Source of the DNA: Pseudomonas thivervalensis
GTDB lineage: Bacteria > Pseudomonadota > Gammaproteobacteria > Pseudomonadales > Pseudomonadaceae
NCBI RefSeq assembly: GCF_001269655.1
Contig: NZ_LHVE01000007.1
Location: 1-64,000 of the forward strand
Length of the DNA stretch: 64,000 nucleotides
Direction of reading: 5' to 3'
The position numbers were made by a program, and so were the translations under genes. The notes under the pieces are model-generated. The model did no database searches. It was not told the origin of the DNA and saw only the letters and a list, made by a program, of their open reading frames with translations. Position 1 is the first letter of the stretch. Each line of letters starts with the position of its first letter. Positions 25,227 to 34,971 of this stretch are shown piece by piece.

Positions 25227-26519
25227 TTACCAGAGCGCGACGCTGTAGCTGACCAGCAGGCGCATTTCATCGGCATCGCGGGCCGAATAGTTGGAACGGT
25301 AGGTCGCGTTGCGCAGGCGTACGGCAACGTCCTTGAACGTGCCGCTTTGCACCACGTACTTGATCTCGCTGTTGCGTTCCCATTCCTTGCCGCTGTCACC
25401 GTTGCGCAGCGAAATGTTGTCGCCGCTTATGTAGCGACTCATGAAGCTCAGCCCCGGGATCCCCAGCTTGCCGAAGTCATAGTCGTAGCGTGCTTGCCAG
25501 GAACGCTCGTCGGCTTCGGCAAAGTCATTGATCTGTACGAAGTTGACCAGGTATGGGTCGCTGCCATCGACATAGGGGAAGGCACTGTCACCGGACATGT
25601 GCTGGTAACCGGCGCTGACCTTGTGGCCGTTCAAAGCGTAGCTCACCAGGCCATTGAGGGCCTTGTTGTCGATCTTGCCGCCGCGGGCTGCGCCCTGGTC
25701 ATCACTGATCGCCAGGCGCAGGTCGGTGCCGAACGTACCGGGGCCGATGGCGTGGGAAGAGACCAGGCCGAAGAAGTGCTGGTTGTAGACTTCGCTGAGC
25801 TGGGCGAAGTGATAACGGCCGGTGATCTTGTCGGTGAACTTGTAGTCCAGGCCGCCGAAACTGAAATGCTCGCCGGCCACGCTGCCAGCAAAACGGCCGT
25901 TCTTGTTGTTGAGGGCAATGTCCTCGTAGTTGGTGTCGTCGCGATCCTTGGCGTTGTTCAAGCGCCCGCCGGTGAAGGTCAGGTTCTTGATTTCGTTGGA
26001 GGTCAACATGCCGCCTTCGAAGGTCTGCGGCAGGATGCGCCCGTCGTTGGGCTTGAGGATGGGGAGTTCTGGAATCAGGCTGCCGATTTTCAGCTCCGTA
26101 GCGGAGATCTTCACCTTGCCGGTCAGGCCCAGCTTGGAATATTCGTCAGCGGCGCGACCATCGTCGTGGGTGGGCAGCAGGCCGGTGCCGGTGCGGTCCG
26201 GGCTGGAGTCGAGCTTGACCCCAAGCATCCCCAATGCGTCGATACCGAACCCCACGGTGCCTTCGGTGTAGCCCGATTGCAGGTTGAGCATGAACCCCTG
26301 GGCCCATTCGTCACGCTTGGATTGCTGCGCGTTGGTGCCGTCGCGGAAGTCGCGGTTGAAATACATGTTGCGGGTTTCGAAGGTTGCCGTACTGTCTTCG
26401 ATGAAGGCAGCCTGGCTCATCGGCGAAAAGCCGGCGAGGGCGGCGGCGCTGGCCAGGGCGGTCTTGTTGAAGCGGGAAAGGCGAGCAGGCGCTGGGGCCT
26501 GGGGCTGCATGGACAGCAT
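25227..26519 (-). CDS. opdH: OprD-family outer-membrane porin (OpdH type)
   Basis: A 430-residue protein with a signal peptide ending near SPMSQAAF. OprD-family features include TFETRNMYFNRDFRDG, GLTGKVKISATELKIGSL, RSWQARYDYDFGKLGIPGL and a C-terminal strand ending in aromatic Trp. OpdH is the tricarboxylate (cis-aconitate/citrate) channel of Pseudomonas. The position in front of tctCBA and opposite tctDE supports that subclass. GGAG lies seven bases before the ATG at 26519. Confidence 0.92.
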   Translation of the reverse strand: MLSMQPQAPAPARLSRFNKTALASAAALAGFSPMSQAAFIEDSTATFETRNMYFNRDFRDGTNAQQSKRDEWAQGFMLNLQSGYTEGTVGFGIDALGMLGVKLDSSPDRTGTGLLPTHDDGRAADEYSKLGLTGKVKISATELKIGSLIPELPILKPNDGRILPQTFEGGMLTSNEIKNLTFTGGRLNNAKDRDDTNYEDIALNNKNGRFAGSVAGEHFSFGGLDYKFTDKITGRYHFAQLSEVYNQHFFGLVSSHAIGPGTFGTDLRLAISDDQGAARGGKIDNKALNGLVSYALNGHKVSAGYQHMSGDSAFPYVDGSDPYLVNFVQINDFAEADERSWQARYDYDFGKLGIPGLSFMSRYISGDNISLRNGDSGKEWERNSEIKYVVQSGTFKDVAVRLRNATYRSNYSARDADEMRLLVSYSVALW

Positions 26520-26752
26520 GGTGGTACTCCGCTTTATTGTTCTTATTTGGCGAAAACGCTTCGAGGCGTTTTTCGTTCGCGATGTGCGTCGCGACGGACA
26601 GCCGAAACCGTCCGTGGGAGGACTCTAACGGCCCAACCTTTCGCTAACCTTTCAAAAGCTTTCAGTGTGTTTTTTGGCTTCACAGTGGCGGATGCGGCTG
26701 TAAACTCCGCGCCAAAGAATGGCGTCGGCCATCCCTGAATCGAGGAATAACC
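26520..26752. promoter_or_regulatory. Divergent control region opdH / tctD
   Basis: 233 bp separate the porin-transporter operon (minus) from tctDE (plus). TctD presumably binds here. The boxes CGAAAACGCTTCGAGGCGTTTTTCG include an inverted repeat (AAACGCTTCGAGGCGTTT) close to the opdH start and make a candidate operator or terminator-like element. The assignment is inference. Confidence 0.45.
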
Positions 26753-27424
26753 ATGCGTGTCCTGCTCGTCGAAGACCATCTGCAGCTCGCCGAAAGCGTT
26801 GCCCAGGCGCTCAAGAGCACCGGTTTGACCGTGGATGTGTTGCATGATGGCGTTGCGGCCGACCTGGCCTTGAGCAGCGAGGAATACGCCGTGGCGGTCC
26901 TCGATGTCGGGCTGCCGCGCATGGACGGCTTCGAGGTGCTGGCGCGCCTGCGGGCCCGCGGCAAGACCTTGCCGGTGTTGATGTTGACCGCCCGCAGCGA
27001 CGTCAAGGACCGCGTCCATGGCCTTAACCTGGGGGCCGACGATTACCTGGCCAAGCCATTCGAACTCACGGAGCTGGAGGCCCGGGTCAAGGCCCTGCTG
27101 CGCCGCAGCGTACTGGGCGGAGAACGCCAGCAGCGTTGTGGCGGGCTGGTCTATGACCTGGACACCCGCCGTTTTACCCTCGACGATGAATTGCTGACCC
27201 TGACCTCCCGCGAGCAAGCCGTGCTGGAAGCCTTGATCGCCCGGCCGGGGCGGGTCATGAGCAAGGAGCAACTGGCGGCCCAGGTGTTCGGCCTGGACGA
27301 AGAGGCCAGCCCCGACGCCATCGAAATCTATGTCCACCGCCTGCGCAAGAAACTCGACGGTCATGCGGTGGCGATCGTGACATTCCGCGGCTTGGGCTAT
27401 CTGCTGGAAAACCGCAATGCATAA
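26753..27424 (+). CDS. tctD: Response regulator TctD
   Basis: A 223-residue OmpR/PhoB-type regulator. The receiver domain has phospho-acceptor Asp in AVAVLDVGLPRMDGFEV, Lys in ADDYLAKPFEL, and a winged-helix domain ending RLRKKLDGHAVAIVTFRGLGYLLEN. It is predicted to activate the divergent opdH-tctCBA operon in response to tricarboxylates sensed by TctE. Its stop overlaps the tctE start (ATGCATAA). Confidence 0.93.
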   Translation: MRVLLVEDHLQLAESVAQALKSTGLTVDVLHDGVAADLALSSEEYAVAVLDVGLPRMDGFEVLARLRARGKTLPVLMLTARSDVKDRVHGLNLGADDYLAKPFELTELEARVKALLRRSVLGGERQQRCGGLVYDLDTRRFTLDDELLTLTSREQAVLEALIARPGRVMSKEQLAAQVFGLDEEASPDAIEIYVHRLRKKLDGHAVAIVTFRGLGYLLENRNA

Positions 27425-28808
27425 GCCCGACAGCCTGCGCTGGCGGCTGCTCAGGAACCTGGCGTTGCTGTTGGTGGTGCTGATGCTCGCCAGCGGTTTG
27501 AGCGCCTACTGGAACGGTCGCGAAGCGGCGGACACCGCCTACGATCGGACCCTGCTGGCTTCGGCCCGGACCATCGCCGCGGGCCTGTCCCAGCGCGACG
27601 GCAGCCTCAGCGCGGATGTGCCCTACGTGGCCCTGGACACCTTTGCCTACGACAGCGCCGGACGCATTTATTACCAGGTCAATGACATCGACAAAAAATT
27701 GATCTCCGGTTACGAAAACCTCCCTGGCCCGCCACCCGGGACGCCACGTACGGACGATTACCCTGCCCTGGCCCGTTTTTATAACGCCCAGTATCAAGGG
27801 CAGACCGTGCGGGTGGTGAGCCTGCTCAAGGCTGTGAGCGAGCCGAACATGAACGGCATGGCGGAAATTCGCGTGGCCGAGACTGAAGAGGCGCGGGTCA
27901 GCATGGCCCGGGGCCTGATGGCTGACACGCTGTTGCGCCTGGGCATGCTGGCTGTGGGCGCGCTGCTGTTGGTGTGGTTTGCCGTCAGCGCGGCGTTGCG
28001 TCCGCTGGAGCGCTTGCGCACGGCGGTGGAAGAGCGCCAGCCGGACGATCTGCGGCCGTTGCCCCTGGTGGAAGTGCAACACGAATTATGGCCGCTGGTG
28101 CGGGCCCTCAACCATTTTACCGAGCGTCTGCGCGGGCAGTTCGAGCGCCAGGCGCAGTTCATCGCCGATGCCGCCCATGAACTGCGCACGCCCTTGGCCG
28201 CGCTCAAGGCGCGCCTGGAGCTGGGCTTGCGCGCCAGCGAGCCGACGACCTGGCGTGAAACCCTGGAAACCGCAGCTCAGGGGACCGATCGATTGACTCA
28301 CCTGGCCAACCAGTTGCTGTCCCTGGCGCGGGTGGAAAACGGCGCCCGGGCCATTGCCGAAGGCGGCGCGCAGTTGCTCGATCTCAGCCAGTTGGCCCGT
28401 GAACTGGGCATGGCCATGGCCCCGCTGGCCCATGCCCGAGGGGTGGCGCTGGCGCTGGAAGCCGACGAACCGGTCTGGCTGCGGGGCGAGCCGACCCTCT
28501 TGAACGAGCTGTTGAGCAATCTGGTGGACAACGCCCTGGCTCATACCCCATCGGGTGGCAATGTGATTCTGCGGGTTTCAGCACCGGCGGTGCTGGAAGT
28601 CGAGGACGACGGGCCCGGGATTCCGCTGCACGAACGGGACCGGGTGTTCGAGCGGTTCTATCGACGCAACCAGCAAGTGGCCGGTTCGGGGCTCGGGTTG
28701 GCGATCGTCGGCGAAATCTGCCGCGCGCATCTGGCGCAGATCACCTTGCACGATGGGCTGGAGCGTGGATTGAAGGTGCGGGTGAGTTTTATTCCCGGAG
28801 AGACCTGA
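27417..28808 (+). CDS. tctE: Sensor histidine kinase TctE
   Basis: A 463-residue sensor with an N-terminal membrane helix (13-28), a periplasmic domain (~30-165) and a second helix (~170-195). A HAMP-like linker follows, then the H-box DAAHELRTPLAALKARLELG, the N-box NLVDNALAHTPSGG and the G boxes DDGPGIP and GSGLGLAI. It partners TctD in control of tricarboxylate uptake. The 8-bp overlap with tctD indicates coupled translation. Confidence 0.93.
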   Translation: MHKPDSLRWRLLRNLALLLVVLMLASGLSAYWNGREAADTAYDRTLLASARTIAAGLSQRDGSLSADVPYVALDTFAYDSAGRIYYQVNDIDKKLISGYENLPGPPPGTPRTDDYPALARFYNAQYQGQTVRVVSLLKAVSEPNMNGMAEIRVAETEEARVSMARGLMADTLLRLGMLAVGALLLVWFAVSAALRPLERLRTAVEERQPDDLRPLPLVEVQHELWPLVRALNHFTERLRGQFERQAQFIADAAHELRTPLAALKARLELGLRASEPTTWRETLETAAQGTDRLTHLANQLLSLARVENGARAIAEGGAQLLDLSQLARELGMAMAPLAHARGVALALEADEPVWLRGEPTLLNELLSNLVDNALAHTPSGGNVILRVSAPAVLEVEDDGPGIPLHERDRVFERFYRRNQQVAGSGLGLAIVGEICRAHLAQITLHDGLERGLKVRVSFIPGET

Positions 28809-28822
28809 CGATGCAAAACCCT

Positions 28823-28914
28823 GTGGCGAGGGAGCTTGCTCCCGCTGGGATGCGAAGCAGCCCTAAGCTTTGCGGTCGCTGCGCGACCGAGCGGGAGCAA
28901 GCTCCCTCGCCACA
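28823..28914. repeat. REPIN after tctE
   Basis: GTGGCGAGGGAGCTTGCTCC and GGAGCAAGCTCCCTCGCCAC form inverted arms around about 50 bp, in a convergent intergenic gap. Confidence 0.9.
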
Positions 28915-28975
28915 AAAGCGTCTCCTGACCACAAAAGAGCGGCATGGCCAGAGAGACCTTCATGGCTTCAGATGT

Positions 28976-29797
28976 CTAATAGAACATCGACCGCGCTTCG
29001 TCGATATCCGCGCAGCGGGCCTTGTTCTCCGGGTCAATGCCCAGTTTCTTGAAGGCCGGGACGCCGAATACGTCAATCCTGGCCAGGGGATGGTCGGTGT
29101 CCTTGTAGCAATACAGCGCGGCGACCTGCACCAGGTCGACATAATCGATTTGCTTGGAGTCCCGGCTGAAATCCAGGTACAACCCCGGCAGCTTCACCAA
29201 CCGCTCCGGGAACTCCCAGACGCTGAGTAATTTATCCCCCAGCACCGGATGAATTGTTTCGATGACGTGGTTGAGGCTGACCGGGTCCGACAGCAGTTCG
29301 TTATTGTCCTGGGCATACGTAAGGATCGGCAGCACGCCGATCTGGTGCACCAGCCCACCCAACGCGGCCTGGTCGGGCTTGAGTTGGGTGTAGCCGCGAC
29401 ACAGTGCATAGCTGACGCCGGCGATCTCCAGGCTCTTGCGCCAGACTTCGCGCATCTTCAGTTCCACCACCTCGGAGCGGGCATGGAAAATCTGCTCCAT
29501 GACCAAGCCGATGGCCAGGTTGCTGCTGTAGTTGACGCCCAGTCGCGTGATGGCCGTGTGCAGGTCAGTGACTTCCTGGGTGGCGCGCAGCAAAGGGCTG
29601 TTGACCACTTTTATCAGGCGCGCCGAGAGCGCCGTATCGCGGCCGATCACTTTGCTCAGGTTGCTGACGCTGATTTCCGGGTCTTCGGCGGCCCGGCGAA
29701 TCTGCAGGGCCACTTCCGGTAATGTTGGCAGAACCAAGTCATCGTTATCGATGGCCTGCACCAAATCCCGTTGGACCTTATCCGCCAAATCGCTCAT
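28976..29797 (-). CDS. HDOD domain protein
   Basis: A 273-residue protein occupied by an HDOD domain from LPTLPEVALQIRRAAEDPE to about residue 215. This is a catalytically dead HD-like fold used for signalling and regulation in many proteobacteria. No receiver, GGDEF or EAL partner domain is attached. Specific function is unknown. It is immediately downstream of ygfZ (35-bp gap) on the same strand. Confidence 0.88.
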   Translation of the reverse strand: MSDLADKVQRDLVQAIDNDDLVLPTLPEVALQIRRAAEDPEISVSNLSKVIGRDTALSARLIKVVNSPLLRATQEVTDLHTAITRLGVNYSSNLAIGLVMEQIFHARSEVVELKMREVWRKSLEIAGVSYALCRGYTQLKPDQAALGGLVHQIGVLPILTYAQDNNELLSDPVSLNHVIETIHPVLGDKLLSVWEFPERLVKLPGLYLDFSRDSKQIDYVDLVQVAALYCYKDTDHPLARIDVFGVPAFKKLGIDPENKARCADIDEARSMFY

Positions 29798-29832
29798 TTC
29801 GGTTCTCTAGGGTATTGCGACAAATGCTGCGA

Positions 29833-30774
29833 TCAGCGCTGGATTTCGCGGTCGCGGTCCAGTTCGTAAGGCAGGTCCAACAATTGAAGACGAGGGCCTT
29901 CCAAGGCACCCAGGTGCAGATTGTCGTCTTCTGCTGCTTCGGCCTGCAATACCGCCAGCAGTTCAATGTTTCCCTCGCCGCGAGCGGCAATCACCACTTC
30001 GCCGATGGAGCTGCCATGCGTGGGGGAGAACAGCGCCGTGCCGGGTTCCGGCAGCTCGCTGGCGTCCAGTTGCAGGCGATACAGGCGCCGCTTGAGCTTG
30101 CCCAGGTATTGCATGCGGGCGACGATCTCCTGGCCGGTGTAGCAACCTTTCTTGAAACTGACGCCGCCGACGGCTTGCAGGTTGAGCATCTGTGGGATGA
30201 ACAGTTCGCGGGTGGTTGGCATGACCTGGCCGATCCCGGCGCGAACCTGGCCCAGCAGCCAGGGGTTCAGGTCCGCCTCGGCCAGTTCGGCGCCCAGGCG
30301 GGCCTGCAGCGCCTGTGCCTGTTCGGCGGGGGCCCACAATTCGGCGCGTCCGGGCGAGACACGGATGGCGATCAAGGTTTCATGGCGCGCCACGCTGTCG
30401 GTGTCGCCCGGCAGTTCGAGGCCCAGGCCAATCAGCGTCTTGTCGGCGTTTTCCAGGCCGAAGCGAACCCAGGCGGCGCTTTCATCGGTGAGCTTGGATT
30501 TGGAGAACACCGCATATTTTTTCAGATCCGCCAGTTGCGGTTCGAGCAGTTCGGTGGCCATGGCCATCAACACACCATCGCCTTCGAGCAGAATGCGGAA
30601 ACTCGATTGCATCCGGCCTTTCTGCGTGCAGCGGGCGCCGAGGCTGGCCCGGTTGTCGCTCAGGTAGTCGAGGTTGCAGGTCAATTGGCCTTGCAGGAAT
30701 TTGCTGGCATCCACGCCGCGGACCGCGAGGACGCCTTCGTGGGACAGGGTGCAGAAAAAAGCGGAATCAGCCAT
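29833..30774 (-). CDS. ygfZ: YgfZ/GcvT-like folate-binding protein
   Basis: A 313-residue COG0354 protein. It carries the diagnostic K-G-C-Y-x-G-Q-E motif (FKKGCYTGQEIVARMQYLGK), whose Cys is essential in YgfZ. YgfZ uses folate to support maturation or repair of certain Fe-S enzymes and MiaB-dependent tRNA modification. It diverges from sdhE, another assembly factor, with about 150 bp between the starts. Confidence 0.92.
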   Translation of the reverse strand: MADSAFFCTLSHEGVLAVRGVDASKFLQGQLTCNLDYLSDNRASLGARCTQKGRMQSSFRILLEGDGVLMAMATELLEPQLADLKKYAVFSKSKLTDESAAWVRFGLENADKTLIGLGLELPGDTDSVARHETLIAIRVSPGRAELWAPAEQAQALQARLGAELAEADLNPWLLGQVRAGIGQVMPTTRELFIPQMLNLQAVGGVSFKKGCYTGQEIVARMQYLGKLKRRLYRLQLDASELPEPGTALFSPTHGSSIGEVVIAARGEGNIELLAVLQAEAAEDDNLHLGALEGPRLQLLDLPYELDRDREIQR

Positions 30775-30923
30775 GGGTCATCGCAGGGTAAAAAGTCTGG
30801 TAGACATCATAAGGGGACGCCCTTGAAATGGGTAGTTCACAAAGGATCGATGGTGCCCGACCAAAGCTGTCTGTTCCGCTGCGGCGGGGTCTGTATACTT
30901 GCGCTCTATTTGAGGAGCGCTCC

Positions 30924-31178
30924 ATGGTCGAAGATGTTGAACTGAATCGCCTCTACTGGCACAGCCGCCGCGGCATGCTTGAGCTGGACGTGTTGCTGGT
31001 GCCGTTCGTGAAAGAGGTGTATCCCCATCTCAATGAAGTGGACCGTGCATGCTACGTCCGCCTGCTCGAATGCGAAGACCAGGACATGTTCGGCTGGTTC
31101 ATGGAACGCAGCGAATCCGAAGACCCTGAGTTGCAGCGCATGGTCCGGATGATCCTGGACCGTGTCCAACCCAAGTAA
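30924..31178 (+). CDS. sdhE: FAD assembly factor SdhE
   Basis: An 84-residue protein that promotes covalent flavinylation of succinate dehydrogenase. It has the key RGxxE motif (SRRGMLELD) and the family's typical size. The start at 30924 has TGAGGAG nine bases upstream, which rules out the longer frame from 30828. Its stop lies inside the ygfX coding sequence, matching the conserved sdhE-ygfX pair. Confidence 0.94.
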   Translation: MVEDVELNRLYWHSRRGMLELDVLLVPFVKEVYPHLNEVDRACYVRLLECEDQDMFGWFMERSESEDPELQRMVRMILDRVQPK

Positions 31179-31614
31179 TCGCTTCGAATGCCACTGGCAG
31201 GCCTCCGGGCAATTGCTGGGGGCCTATTTGCTGGCCCAGTTTCTGGCCCTGGGTTCGTTGTTTGTGCTGTCCGTCCCGTCCTGGTCCGCAGCGCTCGGTG
31301 TCGTATCGTGCCTGGCCCATGGCGCGTGGGTGATTCCCCGGCATATAAGGCTGACCCATCGCCAGGCCTTCAGCAGGTTGCGTCGCAATGCCGCGGGCTG
31401 GCAGCTCTGGAGCAGGGCCGATGGCTGGCGGGCGGTGCAGCTGCGCCCTGATAGCCTGGCGCTGCCGATGATCATCGTGCTGCGTTTTCGCCTGCAGGGC
31501 GAGCGGCGGGTCCGCTCGCTGTGCGTACCGCGCGACGCGCTGGCGCCGGATATTCATCGGCGCCTGCGGGTGCGGCTCAGGTTCAGCCGGCGTAGGTGGG
31601 CGGCACCAGGATAG
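31162..31614 (+). CDS. ygfX: YgfX/CptA family membrane protein
   Basis: A 150-residue protein with two adjacent membrane helices (~17-35 and 40-58) and a basic C-terminal domain ([18 protein letters not shown]), the layout of YgfX. YgfX is encoded with SdhE across proteobacteria and has been proposed as a CptA-type toxin, although an SDH-related role is also possible. The start is GTG at 31162, overlapping the end of sdhE by 17 bp. Its 3' end overlaps the 3' end of the opposite nadB by 32 bp. Confidence 0.85.
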   Translation: MSNPSNRFECHWQASGQLLGAYLLAQFLALGSLFVLSVPSWSAALGVVSCLAHGAWVIPRHIRLTHRQAFSRLRRNAAGWQLWSRADGWRAVQLRPDSLALPMIIVLRFRLQGERRVRSLCVPRDALAPDIHRRLRVRLRFSRRRWAAPG

Positions 31615-33199
31615 TGTCCAGCGCCTCGGGCAGCAGGTTCGGGTAGTCGAGGGTGTAATGCAGCCCCCGGCTTTCCTTGCGCTCCATGGCCGAGCGAATC
31701 ATCAGTTCGGCCACCTGGGCCAGGTTGCGCAGTTCGATCAGGTCGCGACTGACTTTGTAGTTGCTGTAGAACTCGTCAATTTCATCCAGCAACAAGCGCA
31801 CCCGATGCTGTGCCCGTTGCAGGCGCTTGTTGGTGCGCACGATGCCGACGTAATCCCACATGAAACGCCGCAGTTCGTCCCAGTTGTGCGCAATGATCAC
31901 GTCTTCGTCCGAGTCGGTGACCTGGCTGGCGTCCCAGGAGGGCAGGGCCGCCGGGATGGCGATCTGCGGCAATTGCTCGAGAATGTCTGCCGCCGCCGAG
32001 CGGGCGTAGACGAAACACTCCAGCAGCGAGTTGCTGGCCATGCGATTGGCACCGTGCAGGCCGGTGAAGCTGGTTTCGCCGATGGCATACAGGCCCGGCA
32101 CATCGGTGCGGCCCCGTTGGTCGACCATCACGCCACCGCAGGTGTAATGCGCCGCCGGCACCACCGGGATCGGTTGCTGGGTGATGTCGATGGAGAATTC
32201 CAGGCAGCGCTCGTACACCGTCGGGAAGTGGCTCTTGATGAACGCTTCGGGCTTGTGGCTGATGTCCAGGTAAACGCAATCGATACCCAGACGCTTCATT
32301 TCATGGTCGATGGCCCGTGCGACGATGTCACGTGGTGCCAGTTCGGCGCGTGGATCGAAGCGTTGCATGAAGCGCTCGCCGTTGGGGAGCTTCAGGTGGG
32401 CACCTTCGCCACGCAGGGCTTCGGTCACCAGGAAGCTCTTGGCTTGTGGGTGATAGAGGCAGGTGGGGTGGAACTGGTTGAACTCCAGGTTCGCCACCCG
32501 GCAACCCGAACGCCAGGCCATGGCGATACCGTCGCCGCAGGCGCCGTCGGGGTTGCTGGTATAAAGGTAGACTTTCGCTGCGCCACCGGACGCCAGGATG
32601 ACGAAGCGCGCGCCGTAGGTGTCGACTTCGCCGGTGCCGCGATTGAGCACGTAAGCGCCGAGGCAGCGATCGCCGCCCAGGCCCAGGCGTTTTTCGGTGA
32701 TCAGGTCGACCGCGACGCGCTGTTCCAGCAATTCGATGTTCGGCCGTTGTTGCGCTTGGGCGAGCAGGGTCTTGAAAATCGCTGCGCCAGTGGCGTCTGC
32801 CGCATGGATGATGCGCCGATGGCTGTGGCCGCCTTCGCGGGTCAGGTGGAACTCGAAACCACCGTCTTCGGTGCCCGATTGTTCGTCACGGGTAAACGGT
32901 ACGCCCTGGTCGATCAGCCACTGGATGGCTTCCCGGCTGTGCTCGACGGTGAAACGCACCGCTTGCGGATCGCAAAGGCCACCGCCGGCGTTGAGGGTGT
33001 CGTCGACATGGGATTCAATGGTGTCGGTATCGTCCAGCACGGCTGCGACGCCGCCCTGGGCCCAAAAGGTCGAACCGTTGGCCAGGTCGCCCTTGCTCAG
33101 TACGGCGATGCGCAAATGCGCAGGCAAGGTCAGGGCCAGACTCAATCCGGCGGCTCCGCTGCCGATTACCAGAACATCGTGTTGAAACTGTTGGCTCAT
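31583..33199 (-). CDS. nadB: L-aspartate oxidase
   Basis: A 538-residue flavoenzyme that oxidises L-aspartate to iminoaspartate, the first step of de novo NAD synthesis. FAD-binding [19 protein letters not shown] is at the N-terminus. The catalytic [20 protein letters not shown] and [19 protein letters not shown] segments are intact, and the length is normal. It is transcribed away from algU, in the arrangement conserved in Pseudomonas. Confidence 0.96.
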   Translation of the reverse strand: MSQQFQHDVLVIGSGAAGLSLALTLPAHLRIAVLSKGDLANGSTFWAQGGVAAVLDDTDTIESHVDDTLNAGGGLCDPQAVRFTVEHSREAIQWLIDQGVPFTRDEQSGTEDGGFEFHLTREGGHSHRRIIHAADATGAAIFKTLLAQAQQRPNIELLEQRVAVDLITEKRLGLGGDRCLGAYVLNRGTGEVDTYGARFVILASGGAAKVYLYTSNPDGACGDGIAMAWRSGCRVANLEFNQFHPTCLYHPQAKSFLVTEALRGEGAHLKLPNGERFMQRFDPRAELAPRDIVARAIDHEMKRLGIDCVYLDISHKPEAFIKSHFPTVYERCLEFSIDITQQPIPVVPAAHYTCGGVMVDQRGRTDVPGLYAIGETSFTGLHGANRMASNSLLECFVYARSAAADILEQLPQIAIPAALPSWDASQVTDSDEDVIIAHNWDELRRFMWDYVGIVRTNKRLQRAQHRVRLLLDEIDEFYSNYKVSRDLIELRNLAQVAELMIRSAMERKESRGLHYTLDYPNLLPEALDTILVPPTYAG

Positions 33200-33758
33200 T
33201 CGAATGGTTTCCGCTCAAGGCGACCCGGGTCGGGGTTGGCGCCAGACGCCGCTTAAACGGGGCTGGCAGCCACGCAGCCCACTAGTATATAGAGGGGGGG
33301 ACCGGCACAATAGCCGGGCGTTCATGGCAATGTGAAACCAGCGTGACAGAAAAGCGACACGCTTCGTCGGATCATCCGTTTGGCTCTGGGTCGACAAAGG
33401 CGGCTGTTTCGAGGACAGAACGCTGTTTATCACGTCATGGTCGTCCATTATTCTATTTGCAGCGCTATAAATAGCGGGAACTTTTGCCAAGCGCCTACGT
33501 TCAATAGACGGTTGTCTGCAAAAGGGAGCAGCGTCGGGTTGATGCAAGATTTCCATTGGAGTCTCTGCCAACAGGCCCGGCGACAGATTATTCGCGCAGC
33601 CGGGGAATCTCCTGCTGCGTTTTTCGTGCGTGCCGAGATCAGAGCGCGCCGGAAACTTGCTTGGAAGGGGGAGAACTTTTGCGAAAAGCCCGAGTCTATG
33701 TTTGCAAGCCCGGACAATTAGTAATGCAAGCCTCCTTCGAGCTTATCGAGGAGTGTTC
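33200..33758. promoter_or_regulatory. nadB / algU intergenic region with AlgU-type promoters
   Basis: About 560 bp without a supported gene. The best autoregulatory promoter is GAACTT (33673-33678), 16 bases, then TCTAT (33695-33699), 60 bp before the algU start; this matches the AlgU consensus GAACTT-N16/17-TCtgA. A second, weaker candidate is GAACTT (33478-33483) with TCAAT 17 bases later. algU is known to be transcribed from several promoters, some dependent on AlgU itself. Confidence 0.65.
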
Positions 33759-34340
33759 ATGCTAACCCAGGAAGAGGATCAGCAGCTGGTCGAGCGCGTC
33801 CAACGCGGCGACAAGCGAGCTTTCGATCTGCTAGTGCTGAAATACCAGCACAAAATTCTCGGGTTGATCGTGCGTTTCGTGCACGACACCCATGAAGCGC
33901 AGGATGTCGCTCAGGAAGCCTTCATCAAGGCCTACCGCGCACTTGGTAATTTCCGCGGGGACAGCGCGTTTTATACGTGGCTTTACCGCATCGCCATCAA
34001 CACGGCGAAAAACTATCTGGTTTCACGCGGCCGCCGGCCGCCGGATAGCGATGTGAGTTCCGAAGATGCCGAGTTCTACGATGGCGATCATGGCCTCAAG
34101 GATCTCGAATCACCGGAACGTGCGTTGCTGCGGGATGAGATCGAAGGCACTGTCCATCGGACCATCCAGCAACTGCCTGAAGATTTGCGTACGGCGTTAA
34201 CTTTACGTGAGTTCGACGGTCTGAGTTACGAAGACATTGCGAGCGTCATGCAATGTCCTGTGGGCACCGTGCGCTCCCGGATTTTCCGCGCTCGGGAGGC
34301 CATCGATAAAGCCCTGCAACCGTTGTTGCAGGAAAACTAG
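33759..34340 (+). CDS. algU: ECF sigma factor AlgU (AlgT, RpoE-like)
   Basis: A 193-residue extracytoplasmic-function sigma factor. Region 2 reads DLLVLKYQHKILGLIVRF and AFIKAYRALGNFRGDSAFYT; region 4 reads REFDGLSYEDIASVMQCPVG. It directs envelope-stress, alginate and osmotic-response genes and is held inactive by MucA. The start at 33759 has GAGGAG upstream. The upstream frame extension to 33630 is not supported. Confidence 0.97.
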   Translation: MLTQEEDQQLVERVQRGDKRAFDLLVLKYQHKILGLIVRFVHDTHEAQDVAQEAFIKAYRALGNFRGDSAFYTWLYRIAINTAKNYLVSRGRRPPDSDVSSEDAEFYDGDHGLKDLESPERALLRDEIEGTVHRTIQQLPEDLRTALTLREFDGLSYEDIASVMQCPVGTVRSRIFRAREAIDKALQPLLQEN

Positions 34341-34371
34341 AGACAGCGGCGACAGCCAAGAGAGGAACGCC

Positions 34372-34959
34372 ATGAGTCGTGAAGCCCTGCAGGAATCGCT
34401 GTCCGCAGTTATGGACAACGAAGCGGACGAACTTGAATTACGTCGGGTATTGAATGCCTTCGACGATGTTGAAACACGTGAGACCTGGGCTCGTTACCAG
34501 ATCGCCCGGGCTGTCATGCACAAGGACTTGTTGCTTCCACGCCTGGACATTGCCGCTGCTGTTTCTGCTGCATTGGCTGACGAAGCCGTACCGGCAAAAG
34601 CCTCCCGCGGACCATGGCGCAGCCTGGGTCGCCTGGCAGTAGCCGCGTCGGTCACCGTTGCTGTATTGGCCGGTGTGCGCCTGTACAACCAGGATGAGAT
34701 TGCTGGCGTGCAGATGGCGCAGCAGTCCAATCAGCCTGGCTTGGCCGCTCCACAGGTCAAGGGCCCGGCAGTGCTGGCCGGTTACAGCGAAGGCTCGGAA
34801 ACCGCAGGCCCCATGGCCAACGGCGTTCTGCAAGGCCAACCTGGTTGGCATGATCAGCGTCTGCCCAACTACCTGCGTCAGCATGCCCAGCAAGCTGCCC
34901 TGAAAGGTACTGAAAGCGCGCTGCCTTACGCCCGTGCAGCCAGCCTGGAAAACCGTTAA
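34372..34959 (+). CDS. mucA: Anti-sigma factor MucA
   Basis: A 195-residue inner-membrane protein. The cytoplasmic AlgU-binding domain starts MSREALQESLSAVMDNEADE, a membrane helix lies around 83-103 (LGRLAVAASVTVAVLAGVRL), and a periplasmic domain is bound by MucB and cut during regulated proteolysis. No mucA22-type truncation is seen and the gene is full length, so a non-mucoid state is expected. It begins 31 bp after algU. Confidence 0.95.
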   Translation: MSREALQESLSAVMDNEADELELRRVLNAFDDVETRETWARYQIARAVMHKDLLLPRLDIAAAVSAALADEAVPAKASRGPWRSLGRLAVAASVTVAVLAGVRLYNQDEIAGVQMAQQSNQPGLAAPQVKGPAVLAGYSEGSETAGPMANGVLQGQPGWHDQRLPNYLRQHAQQAALKGTESALPYARAASLENR

Positions 34960-34971
34960 TAAGGAAAGCCA

